A stretch of DNA of 45,942 nucleotides from JBAVVD01 sp049697115 (GTDB lineage Bacteria > Acidobacteriota > Aminicenantia > Aminicenantales > UBA4085): contig JBAVVD010000097.1 in the NCBI GenBank assembly GCA_049697115.1, positions 1 through 45,942 of the forward strand, written 5' to 3'. The position numbers and the translations under genes are program-made. Shown here piece after piece: positions 17,506-25,103 of the stretch (position 1 is its first letter; each line of letters opens with the position of its first letter). The notes beneath the pieces are model-generated. The model saw nothing but the letters and a program-made list of their open reading frames with translations, ran no database searches and was not told the DNA's origin.

Positions 17506-18207
17506 TTATCTGAGTTTTAAGTCGATACTGCCGATTCCGGCCTTTATCTTCAGGTCAATGGAAACGTCGGTTGTTCCAAAGGCTTTATTTGTATAGGTTT
17601 CGCCGCTTTTCATGAATCCGGAAGCATTGACCGAGCCGATCCCTCCATCCACCGTGACCCTGACTCCGATATTCTGGGGCAAATAGATGGTGGCATGGCC
17701 GATCCCGCCCTTGATCGCCCCATTCATGCTGAATTTCCTTTCTCCAGCGAGGTTCAGAGTCAGGTCGCCCACTCCCATATGGACGTCCAGATGCCTGAGA
17801 TGCAGCTCTTGGAAATCGAGCCTGGCTTCACCTGCGCCGAAATCAATTTCAAGGTCCAGAGGGAGATGTGGGTTGAACGAAATTTCCCAGCGGTTCCTTG
17901 TCTTGCCCAAGGGAATACCTGAAGATTTTCTCTGCTGGATGGTCAGAATTCCCTTGGAATCGGCAATTTTGTGCTCAATCTTTGGCTTCCAGCGTCTGAT
18001 ATTATATTGAAAATAGCCGTCCATGAGTTCGGATGTCCCCCCCTGGATTCTCATCTCTCCGGCGTTCATCCTCAGATGGATATCCAGGGATTCGGCATCC
18101 CCGAGAGGGATTTTCTGGGATTCTTCTTCCATTTCGCCGACCCTGACGCAGGCCACCAGACATCCCAGAATTAATGATAGGATTAAAATGAGGGGAATTA
18201 ACCTCAT
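17506..18207 (-). CDS. Toastrack (LiaF/DUF4097-like) lipoprotein
   Basis: The 233-residue protein begins with a lipoprotein signal (hydrophobic 3-19, LVAC with Cys-20; Cys-16 is a second possibility). The rest is beta-rich and built from repeats with glycine turns (GVGDL, GIGHA, GIGSV, GIGSI near the C-terminus). This is characteristic of the single-stranded beta-helix 'toastrack' fold shared by LiaF C-termini and DUF4097/DUF2154 proteins. These are often in cell-envelope stress loci. It would be anchored to a membrane and exposed outside the cytoplasm. An ECF-sigma-like promoter lies just upstream (18230-18255). Its ligand is unknown. Confidence 0.75.
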   Translation of the reverse strand: MRLIPLILILSLILGCLVACVRVGEMEEESQKIPLGDAESLDIHLRMNAGEMRIQGGTSELMDGYFQYNIRRWKPKIEHKIADSKGILTIQQRKSSGIPLGKTRNRWEISFNPHLPLDLEIDFGAGEARLDFQELHLRHLDVHMGVGDLTLNLAGERKFSMNGAIKGGIGHATIYLPQNIGVRVTVDGGIGSVNASGFMKSGETYTNKAFGTTDVSIDLKIKAGIGSIDLKLR

Positions 18208-18229
18208 GACTTTCTCCTTTGTAGTAGTA

Positions 18230-18255
18230 TACGAAAATTCGCTCCCTTAAGTTCC
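18230..18255 (-). promoter_or_regulatory. Possible ECF-sigma-type promoter for the toastrack gene
   Basis: On the minus strand GGAAC (18255-18251) is followed 17 bp later by CGTA (18233-18230). This resembles ECF sigma promoters (GGAAC / N16-17 / CGT). An alternative reading is a sigma70 TATACT at the same place with no good -35. The AAAGGAG ribosome site and the ATG at 18207 follow. Confidence 0.4.
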
Positions 18256-18283
18256 TATTTCAGTGAGAATTTAGAATTAGTAA

Positions 18284-18590
18284 AAATGGTTCTCTTCCAT
18301 TTTAGGTGGATTCATTGAAGGAAGATATCCGGAACGGCCGCGCTCCCCTTCAGGTTTTTCACGCCGTTCCCTCTCCGCTCCTGGAGGCGGCTGCGGAACT
18401 CGCATAATTGATTTTTTCATTAAAAGGAAGATCAAAAAATGGGAGAAAGCCCCCATTTTTTCCATTGCATTTCCCTTTTCCGGGAGAAGCTCAGACATCC
18501 TCGCCGCCCGGCCAGGCCGGGTGCCCTCCAGAAGCGCCTCGGGAAGGCTAAATCTTCAATGGTCGCTTTCGCCATTCCGGATATCTCCTT
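18284..18590. repeat. Nested-palindrome repeat element, copy B (with an 80-bp insert, right end truncated)
   Basis: Same family and orientation as 6590-6855. The left end (18284-18302), the GATATCCGGAA inner arm, the CGCTCCTGGAGG segment and the right inner arm CCATTCCGGATATC are all present. The right outer arm is missing: similarity stops at 18590, inside the stop codon of the M16 peptidase gene. About 80 bp (18404-18483) not found in copy A is inserted near the middle. The local hairpin CCCGGCC-A-GGCCGGG differs from that of copy A but keeps its pairing, hinting that the structure matters. Confidence 0.85.
18434..18461 (-). terminator. Probable intrinsic terminator inside the repeat-element insert
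   Basis: AAAAAATGGG (18434-18443) and its exact complement (18452-18461) form a 10-bp stem with T-runs on both strands, so it can work in both directions. It lies about 130 bp past the stop of the M16 peptidase gene and would end the long minus-strand peptidase transcript. Confidence 0.6.
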
Positions 18591-19977
18591 ATTTCGATGA
18601 GAAGCCAGGTTCCGATATTTTTTTCTCCCGGAAGTTTCCGAATTTAGCCAACTGCTGGCGGATATCTTCAGCCCGGCCGACCAAAACAAGGACATAATCC
18701 TGGGCCGGCAGGAATTGCCGGGCCGCGGCATCCACTTTTGCCTTGGCCATTTGTTCGATTTGCTCCAGCAGTTCTTCATAGTAGTCAAAGCCAAGGTCGT
18801 AAAAAGAGAGGGTCGTGAAGGCATCGACTTTGGCCAGGAGGCTTTCCAGGGTCGGAGGGAACTGGCCGCAAATATAATTTTTTGAACTTTCGATTTCATC
18901 CATCTGAAATCCTTCTGTTCTTGCTTTGGCCAACAGGTCAAAAGTGATGTCGAGCATTTCGCCAATCTTATCGTTTCTGGTATAGGAGGAAATGGTGAAG
19001 ATTCCCCCTTCGCGCCAGGATTGAAAGCGGCTGCTTGCGCCATAGGTCAGTCCTCTCTTAATGCGAAGCTCTGTATTGAGCCAGGAAGTGAACCGTCCGC
19101 CGAACAAGGTGTTCAAGACCTCGGCCGCAGGAGTCCTATCGTCGCCCATCCGATATCCAGGAACTCCCAGAACAAAATAGGCCTGGCTGGCATCCGGCAT
19201 GTCGATCAGCACACAGGTTTTCCCCTGGAGCACAGGAAAGTCCGGCAGCTTTGGCGGGGAAACGGGGCTTCCTGTCCGGCTCCATCCGGACAGTGTGGAA
19301 TTGAGCAATCTTTTGAGCGCATCAGAGGTGATGTTGCCGACAACAGCCATGATGGCCTGCTCCGGCCGGATATAGTGGCTGTAGAAATCCCGAACATTTT
19401 GAACATTCATGTTCTCCAGAGAAGTCTGTGTTCCAATGTCCAAGTGGCCCATGGGATGGGAGGCGAAATAAACCTTGCGGAAGTAGTAGCGGACGGCCCA
19501 GCCCGGATTATCCTTGATGGATTTGATCGTTTCTATGCGGCGCTGCCGTTCTTTTTCGAATTCCTTGCTGTTCAGGGCCGGTCTGAGCAGACAGTCCGAG
19601 ACAATGGTCATGAAGGCAGTGAAATTTTCAGCCAGAGAACTTCCCGACATCTCCATGAGTTCGGACTGAGCTTCGCTTGAGAATGAAGCGCCCAAAAATT
19701 CAATTTCTTCGGCGATGACTTCTGCGGATTTTTCTGTTGTGCCTTTGAGTAGAAGTTGAGCGGTCAGATCCGCCAGCCCTTCGACGGGTTCGTAGGCGGT
19801 TCCGGCGCCTTTGAGAATAAGGCGGAAAGCGACCAGGGGCAGTTCACTCTGTTCGAGGAAAAAAACGGTCAATCCGTTCTTAAGTTGAATGGTTTCCGGT
19901 TCGGGAATCGTTTGGGCCCCTTTTAAGGGCGAAAGAAGAATGAAAAACGCAAAGGCATAGAGAGCAATTTTTCTCAT
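18589..19977 (-). CDS. M16 family peptidase-like protein, beta-type (no zinc motif)
   Basis: The 462-residue protein has a signal peptide (about 1-20, ending SPLKGA) and the two-lobe M16 fold. Where active M16 enzymes have HxxEH it reads GLADLTAQLLLKG, so it cannot bind zinc there. It keeps the C-lobe RGLTYGASSRF segment that supplies substrate-binding Arg and Tyr residues. This is the pattern of the non-catalytic subunit of two-chain M16B peptidases. Its start overlaps the stop of the active partner (19974-21302) by 4 bp with a GGAGG site, so they are coupled. The stop codon lies at the edge of repeat element copy B. Confidence 0.9.
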   Translation of the reverse strand: MRKIALYAFAFFILLSPLKGAQTIPEPETIQLKNGLTVFFLEQSELPLVAFRLILKGAGTAYEPVEGLADLTAQLLLKGTTEKSAEVIAEEIEFLGASFSSEAQSELMEMSGSSLAENFTAFMTIVSDCLLRPALNSKEFEKERQRRIETIKSIKDNPGWAVRYYFRKVYFASHPMGHLDIGTQTSLENMNVQNVRDFYSHYIRPEQAIMAVVGNITSDALKRLLNSTLSGWSRTGSPVSPPKLPDFPVLQGKTCVLIDMPDASQAYFVLGVPGYRMGDDRTPAAEVLNTLFGGRFTSWLNTELRIKRGLTYGASSRFQSWREGGIFTISSYTRNDKIGEMLDITFDLLAKARTEGFQMDEIESSKNYICGQFPPTLESLLAKVDAFTTLSFYDLGFDYYEELLEQIEQMAKAKVDAAARQFLPAQDYVLVLVGRAEDIRQQLAKFGNFREKKISEPGFSSK

Positions 19978-21302
19978 CGGGAACCTCCTTCAGGAATCAA
20001 GACGCCGACAGTTTTGTTGCGGGCCGTAAAGTATTTGCGGCAGAGGTCCTGGATGTGTTGCGGCGTAATCGGATTGAATTTTTCCATGAGTGTAAACAGG
20101 TTCTCATAGCCGCCGAGCAGAATCTCGCTGCGGCCGAGCATATTCGCTTTACCGGCAATCGTCTGCAGAGGCATGTAAAAATTTGTGCGGATGGTATTTT
20201 TGGCCTTTTGAATTTCATTTGGCGAAACCCCTTCATTGATGATTTTCGCCAGCTCCTCTTCGATCATCTTCTCGATTTGGCCGAGATCGGCATCCGAGGT
20301 GGGTTTTACGGTAATATAGAACAAAGAAGGATCGATGGTCTGGGATATTCCGCCGGAGACCTCGATGGCCAGCTGACTCTGGTCCACCAGGCGGCGGTAA
20401 AGGCGGCTGCTTTCTCCCTGGAGAAGGATGATGTCCAGCATCTGAAGGCCGGGAAAATCAGAGTGAGTCAATTCAGGGACATGATAGACCATCAGGAATG
20501 AAGGGGTCTGGGCGTCTTTTTGGAGGGAGATTCTCTTGGGCCCCATTTGAGGCGGCTCAACTGTGATCACGGCCGGAGGCTCAGGGCCGCGAGGAATGGG
20601 GCTGTAGTATGTGGTTATCCATTCCAGAATTTTGGGCGTGGAGAAATCCCCGACGACCACGACCACGGCGTTATTTAGGGAATAATAAGTCCTGTAATAA
20701 TTCATGATTTCATCCCGTTTCCAGTTGAGGATATCGCTCATCCAGCCCATTACGCTCCAGTGGTAGGGATGGGCCATAATGGCGGTGGCGCGGACCGTTT
20801 CTTCTAGAAGATTCTCGTTGTTGTTTTCCACAGACAGGCGTCGTTCAGAGGCAATAACTCCCCGTTCTGATTCCAAAACCTGAGGATCAAAAATCAAGCT
20901 CTGAATGCGATCGGCCTCAAGCGCAATCATTTTTTCCAGGGCCGCAGCGGGGTACCAGTTTGTGTAGACAGTCATGTCGTCCCCGGTATAGGCATTGTTT
21001 GATCCCCCGAGAAATTCCATGATGCGGTCAAATTCGCCGGGGCCGAATTTTTCCGTTCCGTTAAACATCATGTGCTCGATAAAGTGGGAGACACCGGTCA
21101 GCCCGGGCCGTTCGTTCCTGGAGCCGACCCTGAAGAAAGTGTAATAGGCGATGTTGGGGATATCATGGTCTTCCAGGAGCAGAATTTTCAGACCGTTTGC
21201 CAGCTGGTGGACGGTGATGTTCTCCTTGCGCAATTCCGCCTGAAGAAATACGGAAAATCCAAGAACAAGGATATAAATAAGTCCAATTCTCAATCGATGC
21301 AT
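19974..21302 (-). CDS. M16 family zinc metallopeptidase, catalytic subunit
   Basis: The 442-residue protein has a signal peptide (about 1-22) and an intact inverted zinc motif: His-73, Glu-76 and His-77 in HFIEHMMFNGT. The distal zinc-ligand Glu lies in the ESERGVIASERR region about 75 residues later. M16B enzymes of this kind are periplasmic or outer-membrane-associated and cut short peptides inside a closed chamber. They need a partner such as the beta-type protein encoded next. The ATG at 21302 follows a strong AAGGAGG. It lies about 105 bp downstream of the M14 peptidase gene, in the same run of peptide-processing genes. Confidence 0.95.
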   Translation of the reverse strand: MHRLRIGLIYILVLGFSVFLQAELRKENITVHQLANGLKILLLEDHDIPNIAYYTFFRVGSRNERPGLTGVSHFIEHMMFNGTEKFGPGEFDRIMEFLGGSNNAYTGDDMTVYTNWYPAAALEKMIALEADRIQSLIFDPQVLESERGVIASERRLSVENNNENLLEETVRATAIMAHPYHWSVMGWMSDILNWKRDEIMNYYRTYYSLNNAVVVVVGDFSTPKILEWITTYYSPIPRGPEPPAVITVEPPQMGPKRISLQKDAQTPSFLMVYHVPELTHSDFPGLQMLDIILLQGESSRLYRRLVDQSQLAIEVSGGISQTIDPSLFYITVKPTSDADLGQIEKMIEEELAKIINEGVSPNEIQKAKNTIRTNFYMPLQTIAGKANMLGRSEILLGGYENLFTLMEKFNPITPQHIQDLCRKYFTARNKTVGVLIPEGGSR

Positions 21303-21407
21303 TGAACCTCCTTCTCAGACATGTCAGATTTTGCGCGAAGCATTATCGCGGACTTTGGCTGTATTCTTGAATTCAACAGCCCAGAATCCGTCATTCCTAT
21401 ATCGGTG

Positions 21408-24197
21408 TCAGTCCAGCGTCACAGAGGTCAGACTTCCGCAGAAGATTCCGTTGAAAAGGAATTTAAACGTCCCGTGGGGCTGGCCGCGGAAGGTGATTTC
21501 CGGCCCGAAAAGGAAGAGCTTTCCCCGGCCGACATCGGCCGCCACCACTTCCACTCCCCATCGGAGGTATTGCTCGCCCCATGCCCAACCGCTGCGCAGC
21601 AGCTTCTTGTCCTCGAACCAGGCTATGGGTGTCACTCCTTGAAGCGAGGCTTCCGGCAGCAGGGCAAAGACAGGGCTTCGGTTGAAAAAGACATCCACGT
21701 TTTCAGGCAGCCCGTCGGCCAGAGGATGGGTGGTATCGACTTTCACCTGAAGGATGGAGCCGGGGACATAGAGCTTTTCCAGAGAGAGGGGAATTTCTTT
21801 GCCATCCGGAGTCTTTTCGACAAGAAAGTCGGCAATTGGGAGATGGAGATGATAGGCCAGGCTGGTGGAGCGTCCGATGGCCAGGATGGTTCCTCCATCG
21901 TCCAGGAACCGGCGGAGCTGAGGAACAGTTTTATGAACCGAGATTTTTCCCAGCCGTTTTCTGTATTCCTCTGGAATGCTCTCCGGCTTGGGTTGAGGAG
22001 GCTCGCGGAAAAGTCTTTCGCTCTGCCCGTCTTCCTCAGGTGTAAGAGGAGGGATAGCCCCGCTGACAAAGATGAGAACGTCAAATTTATCTATAATGCG
22101 GCCGGCATCCAGTTCAGACGCGTAGACAACCTCAAAGGGGAATTCGAAACGCTCAAGGAGCCAGCGGATCCATCCGGAAGCCATCGAGCCGCCGTAGACA
22201 TCCCATAACCCGATACGAACCGGACGCAGGCGGAACGCTTCGCCGGATGGCCGGGAAGCCGTGGCTTCAAAATTCAATCCGATTTGGACGGCCGCTTTCT
22301 CCAGCAGAGGAATGATATCGGGATCGGCCGGAATGTATATTGTCCCCGGAGGATAAGTTTTTTCATTGGCTGTAAATGGTTCTCTCAGCCAGAAAACTTC
22401 ATCCCCTCCGGCGAGGAGACGGTTGATGACGACAAAGGCATCGTTCACCTGATGGCTTAAGAGAAAGCCGGCTGGATCCGCATTGATGGGACTGATCGTT
22501 CCGGACGGAGGTTTGATGATGTCTGAGACTTCCATAAACGGCCCGTCAAACGGCTCGAGGATTCGGTCGAAGGCGATTCCGGTCTGGAAAGCCAGCGTCC
22601 ATCCGGCACTGTCGTAGGGGGGAATGGGAGATCCACCCGGATAAGCAAAGTCATGGGGATGGTCTTGAGGCTCGAACATGGAAAGAATGTGGGGACGGAA
22701 TGCCTGGGCGGTTTTGACGATGTAAGATCCCTGGGGATATGTTTTGCCGTTGACCTCGAAAGATTGTGCGGCCTGATGCACGGTCACGCCGTTTTTGATG
22801 AGGGTGTTTAAAAATTTGACGGCCGTCAAAAAATCCGGTTGGTCAGAGGGTATGATATATCCCCGCGGATCGCGCTTTGAGGATTCGAAGAGCATCTCGT
22901 AGTATTTCAAAGGATAACTCTGTGAAAACCAGGAGCCTGTCGGCTTGACCTTGTCTTTTTTGATTTGCGCTTCAACAGCGGCAATCTGACTGGGCTGGAT
23001 TGTCCAATGATCCCGGAGGCCCCGTTCTATGGCATTTTTGCCCATTAGGTACCTGCGCCAGAGGAAGTCCTCACGGTGTTTGGAGGCCACATCGAGGATG
23101 GCTTTGTCGGAGGAGATCGAATATTCGATGGATTGACGAAAGTGCCATTTCTGGGGAGCGATGGGGAAGGGGAGGTCCCCTTTGGGCAGAATTTTCGCGG
23201 GCAAAAATGGGATTTCTATCGGCGTCGGATTGCCGATGGTCTCAGTGAGAATGCCGATGATATTGTGAAAATAGCCCGTGCTGCGCAGTCCTCCGTTCCA
23301 CCATGTCGAGTATCTGGCTCCGGACCTCATAGTGGCGCCCGGCTTTCCCTCAGCGACGAACCGGCTGTGAATGGAAGCACCGACGAGGTCGATTCCGACA
23401 GGAATGAGAGGGTCAAAGAAATAGTTGAAGGGATCGCGGAAGGGCGAGGCAAAGAGCACGGTTCCCGCCGGTCCTGTCTGATGGTGGTTGTAAAGAATCT
23501 GCGGATACCATTCCCTGTAGAGAAGGCGATTGATAGCCTCGGTCTCCGGCTGAGTGACCATGTAGAAGTCCCGGTTGTTGTCATGGCCGATGTATTTATG
23601 ATACAGAGAGGGGAGACCGTTCATGGAGCGTTTTGTCGGATCGTTTACGCGCATGTACCAGTTGGCCACAAGCTCCAGTCCGTCCGGATTGGAAGGGACA
23701 GCGAGGAGAATCACATCATTGAGAATACGGAGTGTTTCGGGGTCATTGGAGCTCGCCATTTGATAGACAAGCTCTATGAGCTGCTGGGAACCCAGAATTT
23801 CTGTGGCGTGAAGACCGCCGTCGATCCAAACGACGGTCCGTCCTTCTGCAGCCAGGCGTCGGGCCTCTGTTTCCTCAAGATCGCGGGCCAGGGCCAGGCG
23901 CCTGGAAATTTCTTTGTGCCGCCCAAGCCGCGCTTGATTTCTCGGCGCAGTGATAATGGCCATAACCATCGGCCGCCCTTCGGCTGTCATCCCAATCTCG
24001 ACCAGTTGCATGCGGTTCGACTCTCTATCCAATTTTTTCCAGTAAGTCAGAAGCTGGGTGTAATTCACCAGCTGATAGTCATCACCGATGTTGAATCCGA
24101 ACTGTTCTTTCGGGCTTGTGATCTTTGCCTCGGCGGAAATCCGGAGGAAGGCCAGGGTCAGGAGGATCAAGATAATCTTTATCTTAGGGAGACGCAT
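21408..24197 (-). CDS. Large secreted M14 family zinc carboxypeptidase
   Basis: A 929-residue protein from the ATG at 24197 (GTG at 24203 is an upstream alternative; GAGAGGTGG favours 24197). A signal peptide (about 1-24, ending SAEA) is followed by an M14 catalytic domain (about 38-380). The zinc ligands are in LHATE (His-130 and Glu-133 in this numbering), with a later NHHQTGP segment supplying a histidine. The C-terminal half (about 400-929) includes a flavodoxin- or GATase-like region (RIGLWDVYGG... VLIFVSGAIPP). A paralogue of the same architecture lies at 41861-44608. It is probably periplasmic or extracellular and releases amino acids from peptides or cell-wall fragments. Confidence 0.92.
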   Translation of the reverse strand: MRLPKIKIILILLTLAFLRISAEAKITSPKEQFGFNIGDDYQLVNYTQLLTYWKKLDRESNRMQLVEIGMTAEGRPMVMAIITAPRNQARLGRHKEISRRLALARDLEETEARRLAAEGRTVVWIDGGLHATEILGSQQLIELVYQMASSNDPETLRILNDVILLAVPSNPDGLELVANWYMRVNDPTKRSMNGLPSLYHKYIGHDNNRDFYMVTQPETEAINRLLYREWYPQILYNHHQTGPAGTVLFASPFRDPFNYFFDPLIPVGIDLVGASIHSRFVAEGKPGATMRSGARYSTWWNGGLRSTGYFHNIIGILTETIGNPTPIEIPFLPAKILPKGDLPFPIAPQKWHFRQSIEYSISSDKAILDVASKHREDFLWRRYLMGKNAIERGLRDHWTIQPSQIAAVEAQIKKDKVKPTGSWFSQSYPLKYYEMLFESSKRDPRGYIIPSDQPDFLTAVKFLNTLIKNGVTVHQAAQSFEVNGKTYPQGSYIVKTAQAFRPHILSMFEPQDHPHDFAYPGGSPIPPYDSAGWTLAFQTGIAFDRILEPFDGPFMEVSDIIKPPSGTISPINADPAGFLLSHQVNDAFVVINRLLAGGDEVFWLREPFTANEKTYPPGTIYIPADPDIIPLLEKAAVQIGLNFEATASRPSGEAFRLRPVRIGLWDVYGGSMASGWIRWLLERFEFPFEVVYASELDAGRIIDKFDVLIFVSGAIPPLTPEEDGQSERLFREPPQPKPESIPEEYRKRLGKISVHKTVPQLRRFLDDGGTILAIGRSTSLAYHLHLPIADFLVEKTPDGKEIPLSLEKLYVPGSILQVKVDTTHPLADGLPENVDVFFNRSPVFALLPEASLQGVTPIAWFEDKKLLRSGWAWGEQYLRWGVEVVAADVGRGKLFLFGPEITFRGQPHGTFKFLFNGIFCGSLTSVTLD

Positions 24198-24244
24198 ATC
24201 CACCTCTCTATTCTATTTGCAAAAAAACAGGTGAACTTAATGAA

Positions 24245-24910
24245 TTATTGAAAGACCTGCTTCATGAGATCCACCAGGCCGAGGGCATACTCAATCTGGG
24301 AGAGAGGAATTTTATTTTTTTCAGCGATCTTGGTAAAACGCTCGTCCTTATTGCTGTCTTTGGTGACCATGATGTAATCGGCAAAAGGAGCAACAGCGTC
24401 GATCATCTTCTCATTGTCGCTACCAGGGGCTCCTCTTTTGGATTCGCCTCCCACATGAACGGCAATGATAAAAACTTTCTTTTTCTTGAGGGAATCGATG
24501 ATTTTTTTCAATCGGGCCTCTTCCGTATCCACCGTGAGGCCGGAGGCCCCCATCCCTTTGAGGCTGGCGCCGATGGCAAAAATGGCGGTCTTGTAGGGAG
24601 TGCCCTTTGGAAATTGGCTCAAGTCTGTGTGGATTTCGACATGGAATCCCTCGCTCGACTCCTTACCAGCTAATCCCACGCCTGCGGCAATCAATTCCGC
24701 TGAGGGGGCATCACAGTAATCATAGGGGATTCCGGCTTCCTCAAGGACGATATTGAGGGTCGTGACATCAGGGCTCTGGCCGGCTGAGGTCGTCAGCAGG
24801 GGCAGTTGAGCTTTAGGAACTTGAGGCTGAGTCTCGGTGGTTGAATACAGGCAGAGGGATAGCATGAGTATCAAAACCGCAAATCCGCAAAAATTAACAA
24901 TCCTTTTCAT
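24245..24910 (-). CDS. DUF6305 family exported protein
   Basis: The 221-residue protein starts with a signal peptide or lipoprotein-like leader (about 5-20, with CLYSTTE). An alpha/beta domain follows, resembling DUF6305 proteins (LLTTSAGQSPDV, AIFAIGASLKGMGASG, GGESKRGAPGSDNEKMID). The family is uncharacterised. The open frame runs 32 codons further upstream, but AAAGGAGGCGACA directly before the ATG at 24910 fixes the start. It sits between the C69 dipeptidase and the M14 peptidase in the same direction. Remnant C of the repeat family lies in its 5' region (24936-25009). The GGSxxGxxGS-like residues hint at small-molecule binding, but no function should be assumed. Confidence 0.8.
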   Translation of the reverse strand: MKRIVNFCGFAVLILMLSLCLYSTTETQPQVPKAQLPLLTTSAGQSPDVTTLNIVLEEAGIPYDYCDAPSAELIAAGVGLAGKESSEGFHVEIHTDLSQFPKGTPYKTAIFAIGASLKGMGASGLTVDTEEARLKKIIDSLKKKKVFIIAVHVGGESKRGAPGSDNEKMIDAVAPFADYIMVTKDSNKDERFTKIAEKNKIPLSQIEYALGLVDLMKQVFQ

Positions 24911-24935
24911 TGTCGCCTCCTTTAACTTGTATGAA

Positions 24936-25009
24936 TTTCTTCCATTATATATGGATTCATTCAAGGATGTCTCCTTTTTCATGCACTCAAAATGGACGAG
25001 AGCCATTTC
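24936..25009. repeat. Repeat element remnant C (outer arms only)
   Basis: The left part (TTCTTCCATT...GGATTCATTCAAGGA) and right part (AAAATGGACGAGAGCCATTT, 24989-25008) match the two outer arms of the nested-palindrome element, with several mismatches. The roughly 200-bp core is missing, so this is an internally deleted, decayed copy. It lies in the 5' region of the DUF6305 gene. Confidence 0.65.
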
Positions 25010-25103
25010 TATTTAAAGATTAACACCTGTTTCATTTTATTTGAAGCGGGGATGATTCTCTGCGGCAACCGGCGGTTATCGAAGGAAATAACTCCTATCC
25101 GGA

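Noticed and set aside
18432..19043. 203-codon minus-strand frame across repeat copy B and the M16 gene
   Set aside because: It is out of frame with the M16 protein and runs through the non-coding repeat; not a real gene.
23076..24251. 391-codon plus-strand frame over the M14 gene
   Set aside because: Antisense to a signal peptide and zinc motif of an M14 peptidase; no family resemblance.
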